A stretch of DNA of 9,583 bases from Marinilabiliales bacterium (GTDB lineage Bacteria > Bacteroidota > Bacteroidia > Bacteroidales > F082): assembly GCA_002869465.1 (NCBI GenBank), contig PKSW01000108.1, positions 1-9,583 on the forward strand, read 5' to 3'. Every line of letters starts with the position of its first letter. The first letter of the stretch is position 1. The notes under the pieces were generated by a model. The model saw only the letters and a program-made list of their open reading frames with translations, did not search any database and was not told where the DNA came from. Shown here in pieces: positions 6,351-9,583 of the stretch. Both the position numbers and the translations under genes were made by a program.

Positions 6351-8621
6351 TTACAAATTCACTTTATGGGCATCCATTACTGAAACCATAATCATATTAA
6401 CGATGTCATTAACGGCACTGCCCATGGTAAGTACCTGAACAGGTTTTTTCATGCCATTTAAAACTGGTCCTATTACTTCAAATTCCGTTAGCTCTTTCAA
6501 TACTTTGTGCACAATATTGGCAGATGCCAGGTTCGGAAATATCAACACATTGGCCTGTTTTCCTTTAAGCTTTGTAAACGGGAAATTTTCTTTCAGCAGC
6601 TCAGGATTCAATGCCATCGAAGCCTGCATCTCACCATCAACAATCAGGTCAGGATAGTCCCTGTGCAATATTTCAACGGCTTTTTTCAGTTTGCTTGCCA
6701 ATTCACCTTTCACTGATCCAAAATTTGAATACGACAATAAAGCTACCCTTGGCTCAATTTTAAACCTCTTTACTTCTTCAACTGTTTGAATAGTAATAGC
6801 CACCAGTTCCTCAGCAGTAGGTTCTTTAGTGACCGTACAATCGCTCAGAAATAAAGGACCTTCTTTCGTATTAATGATGTACATGCCGCTTACAACGCCG
6901 AACTCGTCGCGTCTGCCTATCACCTGTAAAGAGGGGCGTATTGAATCAGGATAATTCCTTGTTAAACCGGACAGAACGGAATCGGCGTAACCTGTTTCAA
7001 CCAGCATGGGTCCAAAATAATTACGGTGTTGCATTTCATCCAGTGCAGCATTCAGAGTCATACCATCCCGCTTCTGCTTTTCAAACAGCAAATGAGCAAA
7101 CTTCTGTCTCCTTTTCTTTTCCCCTGCACTTTTATTATCAATAATCTCGACACCATTTAGTTCAAGATCATTTTCTTTAATAATTTTTGTGATTACTTTC
7201 TTGTCACCTAAAAGGATTGGAATAGCTAATTTTTCATTCAATACAATCTCAGCAGCTTTAAGCATTTTATAGTTCTGAGCATCTGTTAAAACAATCCGTT
7301 TTGGATCACGTTTACAGGCCGCTCTCATCTGTCTTAAAAGCGGATTGCTTAAGCCAAGACGTTTTTTCAATTCTTCTTTATAAGCACTCCAATTTTCAAT
7401 TTTTTTCAAAGCAACACCTGATTCCATTGCCGCTTTTGCAACTGCTGGAGCTACGGTTTCTATTAGACGCGGGTCAGTTGGTTTTGGAATGATATATTCC
7501 CTGCCAAAACACAAGTTTTGCACTTTGAAAGCTATATTTACTTCTTCGGGTACTGGCTCTTTTGCCAATTTAGCAAGTGCTATAGAAGCAGCTAATTTCA
7601 TCTCGTCATTGATCTCGGTTGCCCGAACATCTAATGCACCACGAAATATGAATGGGAAACCCAATACATTATTGATTTGATTGGGAAAGTCGGAACGTCC
7701 TGTTGCCATTACAACATCATCCCGTGTTTCTATTGCTTCATCATATGTAATCTCTGGATTCGGATTTGCCAGTGCAAATACGATTGGGTTATCTGCCATC
7801 GATAATAACATATCTTTTTTCATAACACCTCCCACGGAAAGGCCTAAAAACATGTCGGCTCCTTTAACAGCTTCTTTAAGTGTGCGCGCTTTCGTATCAG
7901 ACACAAACTCTTTTTTAGTATCATTCAGGTCTGTACGATCTTTGTGCAATACGCCTTTGCTATCCAGCATGATGATATTTTCAGGTTTGGCTCCCAAATG
8001 TACATACAACCTTGTGCATGAAATGGATGATGCCCCTGCACCATTTACAACAATCTTAATATCTTCAATTTTTTTACCAACAATTTCAAGTGCATTCAAT
8101 AATCCTGCAGAAGTGATAATCGCCGTTCCGTGCTGATCATCGTGCATAATCGGAATATTCAGTTCTTCCTTTAATCGTCTTTCTATTTCAAAGCATTCTG
8201 GTGCTTTTATATCTTCCAGGTTAATTCCTCCGAATGTTGGTGAGATGGCTTTAACAATCTCGACAAATTTATCAATGTCCGTTTCATCTACCTCAATGTC
8301 GAATACATCTATATCGGCAAATATTTTAAATAACAATCCTTTGCCTTCCATTACAGGTTTACCAGCAGATGCGCCAATGTTTCCTAATCCGAGCACAGCT
8401 GTTCCATTTGAAATAACTGCAACAAGATTTCCTTTTGCGGTGTATTTATATACGTCTTCCGGGGTTTTTTCAATGGCCAGACAAGGGTCGGCCACCCCCG
8501 GAGAGTAAGCTAATGAGAGGTCTCTTTGGGTTGAATAAGGTTTTGTTGGAATGACTTCAATTTTTCCCGGTCGTCCTAAAGCATGATAGTTAAAGGCGTC
8601 TTTTCTGAATAATTTATCCAT
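6351..8621 (-). CDS. maeB: NADP-dependent malic enzyme with C-terminal phosphotransacetylase-like domain
   Basis: MaeB oxidatively decarboxylates malate to pyruvate, producing CO2 and NADPH. At 756 residues it matches E. coli MaeB (759). The malic enzyme part (about 1-425) shows LAYSPGVADP with catalytic Y39, K94 in EGKGLL, metal ligands E136-D137 in NLEDIKAP and D161/D162 in MHDDQHGTA, then the Rossmann motif NGAGASS (193-199) and FALANPNPE (282-290). The C-terminal part (about 428-756) resembles phosphotransacetylase, but the conserved PVNDLSRG loop reads PVQVLTMG (727-734), so catalytic Asp and Arg are lost. In this family that domain is regulatory and binds acetyl-CoA as an inhibitor, which fits. 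ATG 8619-8621 is the start (MDKLFRKDAF). A promoter is not clear: TAATTTCG at 8654-8661 on the minus strand differs from TAnnTTTG by one base. Confidence 0.97.
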   Translation of the reverse strand: MDKLFRKDAFNYHALGRPGKIEVIPTKPYSTQRDLSLAYSPGVADPCLAIEKTPEDVYKYTAKGNLVAVISNGTAVLGLGNIGASAGKPVMEGKGLLFKIFADIDVFDIEVDETDIDKFVEIVKAISPTFGGINLEDIKAPECFEIERRLKEELNIPIMHDDQHGTAIITSAGLLNALEIVGKKIEDIKIVVNGAGASSISCTRLYVHLGAKPENIIMLDSKGVLHKDRTDLNDTKKEFVSDTKARTLKEAVKGADMFLGLSVGGVMKKDMLLSMADNPIVFALANPNPEITYDEAIETRDDVVMATGRSDFPNQINNVLGFPFIFRGALDVRATEINDEMKLAASIALAKLAKEPVPEEVNIAFKVQNLCFGREYIIPKPTDPRLIETVAPAVAKAAMESGVALKKIENWSAYKEELKKRLGLSNPLLRQMRAACKRDPKRIVLTDAQNYKMLKAAEIVLNEKLAIPILLGDKKVITKIIKENDLELNGVEIIDNKSAGEKKRRQKFAHLLFEKQKRDGMTLNAALDEMQHRNYFGPMLVETGYADSVLSGLTRNYPDSIRPSLQVIGRRDEFGVVSGMYIINTKEGPLFLSDCTVTKEPTAEELVAITIQTVEEVKRFKIEPRVALLSYSNFGSVKGELASKLKKAVEILHRDYPDLIVDGEMQASMALNPELLKENFPFTKLKGKQANVLIFPNLASANIVHKVLKELTEFEVIGPVLNGMKKPVQVLTMGSAVNDIVNMIMVSVMDAHKVNL

Positions 8622-8778
8622 TATTATGGTAAGTTTTTGGGTGAATAATATTGCGAAATTACTACTTAATCCGTCCTGATTTTAAACATTTTAACGTCGA
8701 TTGTTAATTTATAAACAGTCTAAAATTAAACAGTTGCTATCTGGCGCGAATCCTTCAAAATATGATTAACCAGGGCAT

Positions 8779-8810
8779 AAAAAAACCGCCTTCCGGTAAC
8801 AGTAGACGGT
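8779..8810 (-). terminator. Rho-independent terminator of the T9SS-exported protein gene
   Basis: ACCGCCT (8785-8791) pairs with AGACGGT (8804-8810). The one mismatch on the plus strand (C8789-A8806) becomes a G-U pair in the minus-strand RNA, so the hairpin is shaped for leftward transcription. It is followed there by a run of seven T (complement of 8779-8785). It lies about 20 bp past the stop of the gene at 8831. The flanking A and T runs can also extend the stem. Confidence 0.85.
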
Positions 8811-8830
8811 TTTTAGAAATATGTTTTTAC

Positions 8831-9583
8831 TTATTTTGATAAAACAAGCTTCCTTGTATATGCTTCATTTCCTGAACGTACAGTGTAAAAATACAAACCA
8901 GGTTCAATGGAAGTTGCGTCCCAGTTAAAAATATGCTTTCCGCTTGAAAGCTTTTCATTTGTCAAGGTTTGTAATACCCTACCCGTAATATCAAAGATTT
9001 CAATCGTAACATCTGCAGATTGTACCAGATTCAGTTCAATGTTCACTTTAGTACTGAATGGATTTGGATACGCTTTCACAGCTCTTTCATTCAACAGATT
9101 ATCTGGTGTACCCACCCAATAATGTACCGTGATGAAATCTTCTTTAACGATCGTATTCTCATTCTCACCGCTGGTTACAGTCAAACTCACATCGTATACA
9201 CCAGGAGTGTAATAGGATACTGTTGGGCTCTCTTCTGTGGAAGTCTCCGGGTCACCTCCCTCAAAGGTCCACTCATAGCCTGTAATGTCTCCAACTGAAT
9301 TGCTGGTGAAATTAACTTCAGGCACTTCATATACATTTTGAATATCGGATGTGAAATCGGCCAACAGTACCTCCCTAACCTCGATTAAATCTGTTTTAAT
9401 CGTTGTTTCACTTCCACCCGGACCAGTCACCGTTAGTGATACCGTAAATACTCCTGTTTCCTCATAAACATACTCAGGATATTGTTCAGTGGATGTATTA
9501 CCATCACCAAAATCCCATAACCAGGAATCAACCTCACCAGTTGATTCATCATTAAAATCAACCGTTAATGGAACCTCACCAGA
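8831..9583 (-). CDS. C-terminal part of a secreted protein with PKD-like repeats and type IX secretion sorting domain
   Basis: The frame is open from the right edge to TAA 8831-8833, giving the last 250 residues of a longer protein whose N-terminus is outside. Two PKD-like domains are visible. The first has WLWDFGDGNTSTEQYPEYVY then GVFTVSLTVTGPGG; the second has GYEWTFEGGDPETSTEESPT then GVYDVSLTVTSG. The last ~80 residues are a type A sorting domain of the type IX system: AYPNPFSTKVNIEL, then VTIEIFDITGRVLQTL, then LSSGKHIFNWDA, GLYFYTVRSG and a basic end TRKLVLSK. The Bacteroidota Por/T9SS machinery uses this tail to carry proteins across the outer membrane, usually with cleavage and surface attachment or release. 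The catalytic or adhesive part cannot be seen, so substrate and role are unknown. A GTG at 9428-9430 is internal, not the start. Confidence 0.93.
   Translation of the reverse strand, partial: SGEVPLTVDFNDESTGEVDSWLWDFGDGNTSTEQYPEYVYEETGVFTVSLTVTGPGGSETTIKTDLIEVREVLLADFTSDIQNVYEVPEVNFTSNSVGDITGYEWTFEGGDPETSTEESPTVSYYTPGVYDVSLTVTSGENENTIVKEDFITVHYWVGTPDNLLNERAVKAYPNPFSTKVNIELNLVQSADVTIEIFDITGRVLQTLTNEKLSSGKHIFNWDATSIEPGLYFYTVRSGNEAYTRKLVLSK

Noticed and set aside
7681..8136. Plus-strand open frame of 151 codons inside maeB
   Set aside because: It is a shadow of maeB, which has complete family length and all catalytic residues in its own frame.
1..9583. Hidden defence system, mobile element, CRISPR array or RNA gene
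   Set aside because: Every stretch is accounted for by recognisable genes with short gaps; I saw no direct-repeat arrays, transposase, integrase, tRNA-like fold or attachment-site duplication.

Overview
The window looks like a chromosomal housekeeping stretch from a member of the Bacteroidota. The lineage call rests on several things seen together. There is a C-terminal type IX secretion sorting domain. There are promoter boxes of the TAnnTTTG type. No start codon has a Shine-Dalgarno sequence. DUF4136 and FKBP lipoproteins are present, and there is a two-domain MaeB-type malic enzyme. I cannot fix the order; Cytophagales-like or Marinilabiliales-like marine lineages are plausible guesses only.

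Layout from left to right. Positions 1-1874 are a minus-strand run read in the order FKBP-type prolyl isomerase lipoprotein, recX, prfB, with gaps of 40 and 55 bp. prfB leaves the window at its 3' end and carries the programmed +1 frameshift typical of release factor 2. Its 5' part is therefore split between two frames. At 1900-1940 two identical TATTTTTG boxes face away from each other and drive the FKBP gene leftward and a pair of tandem DUF4136 lipoprotein genes (1979-3184) rightward. Converging on that pair is a sirtuin gene (3213-3902) whose frame is intact except for one in-frame TAA at codon 29.

Positions 4010-8621 are minus strand: malic enzyme (maeB), a membrane-anchored serine beta-lactamase-like hydrolase, and malate dehydrogenase (mdh). 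Strong hairpins follow maeB and mdh, and mdh has its own promoter box, so these are probably separate transcription units rather than one operon. The two malate enzymes act on the same metabolite: mdh interconverts malate and oxaloacetate, and maeB decarboxylates malate to pyruvate with formation of NADPH. From 8831 to the right edge is the C-terminal part of a large secreted protein with PKD-like repeats and a type IX sorting tail.

No stretch longer than 300 bases lacks a gene. I found no RNA genes, insertion sequences, CRISPR arrays or defence system, and I do not see an undescribed multi-gene system here. The items most worth checking are the nonsense codon in the sirtuin gene, the prfB frameshift signal in a lineage that hardly uses Shine-Dalgarno pairing, and the mirror-image divergent promoter.
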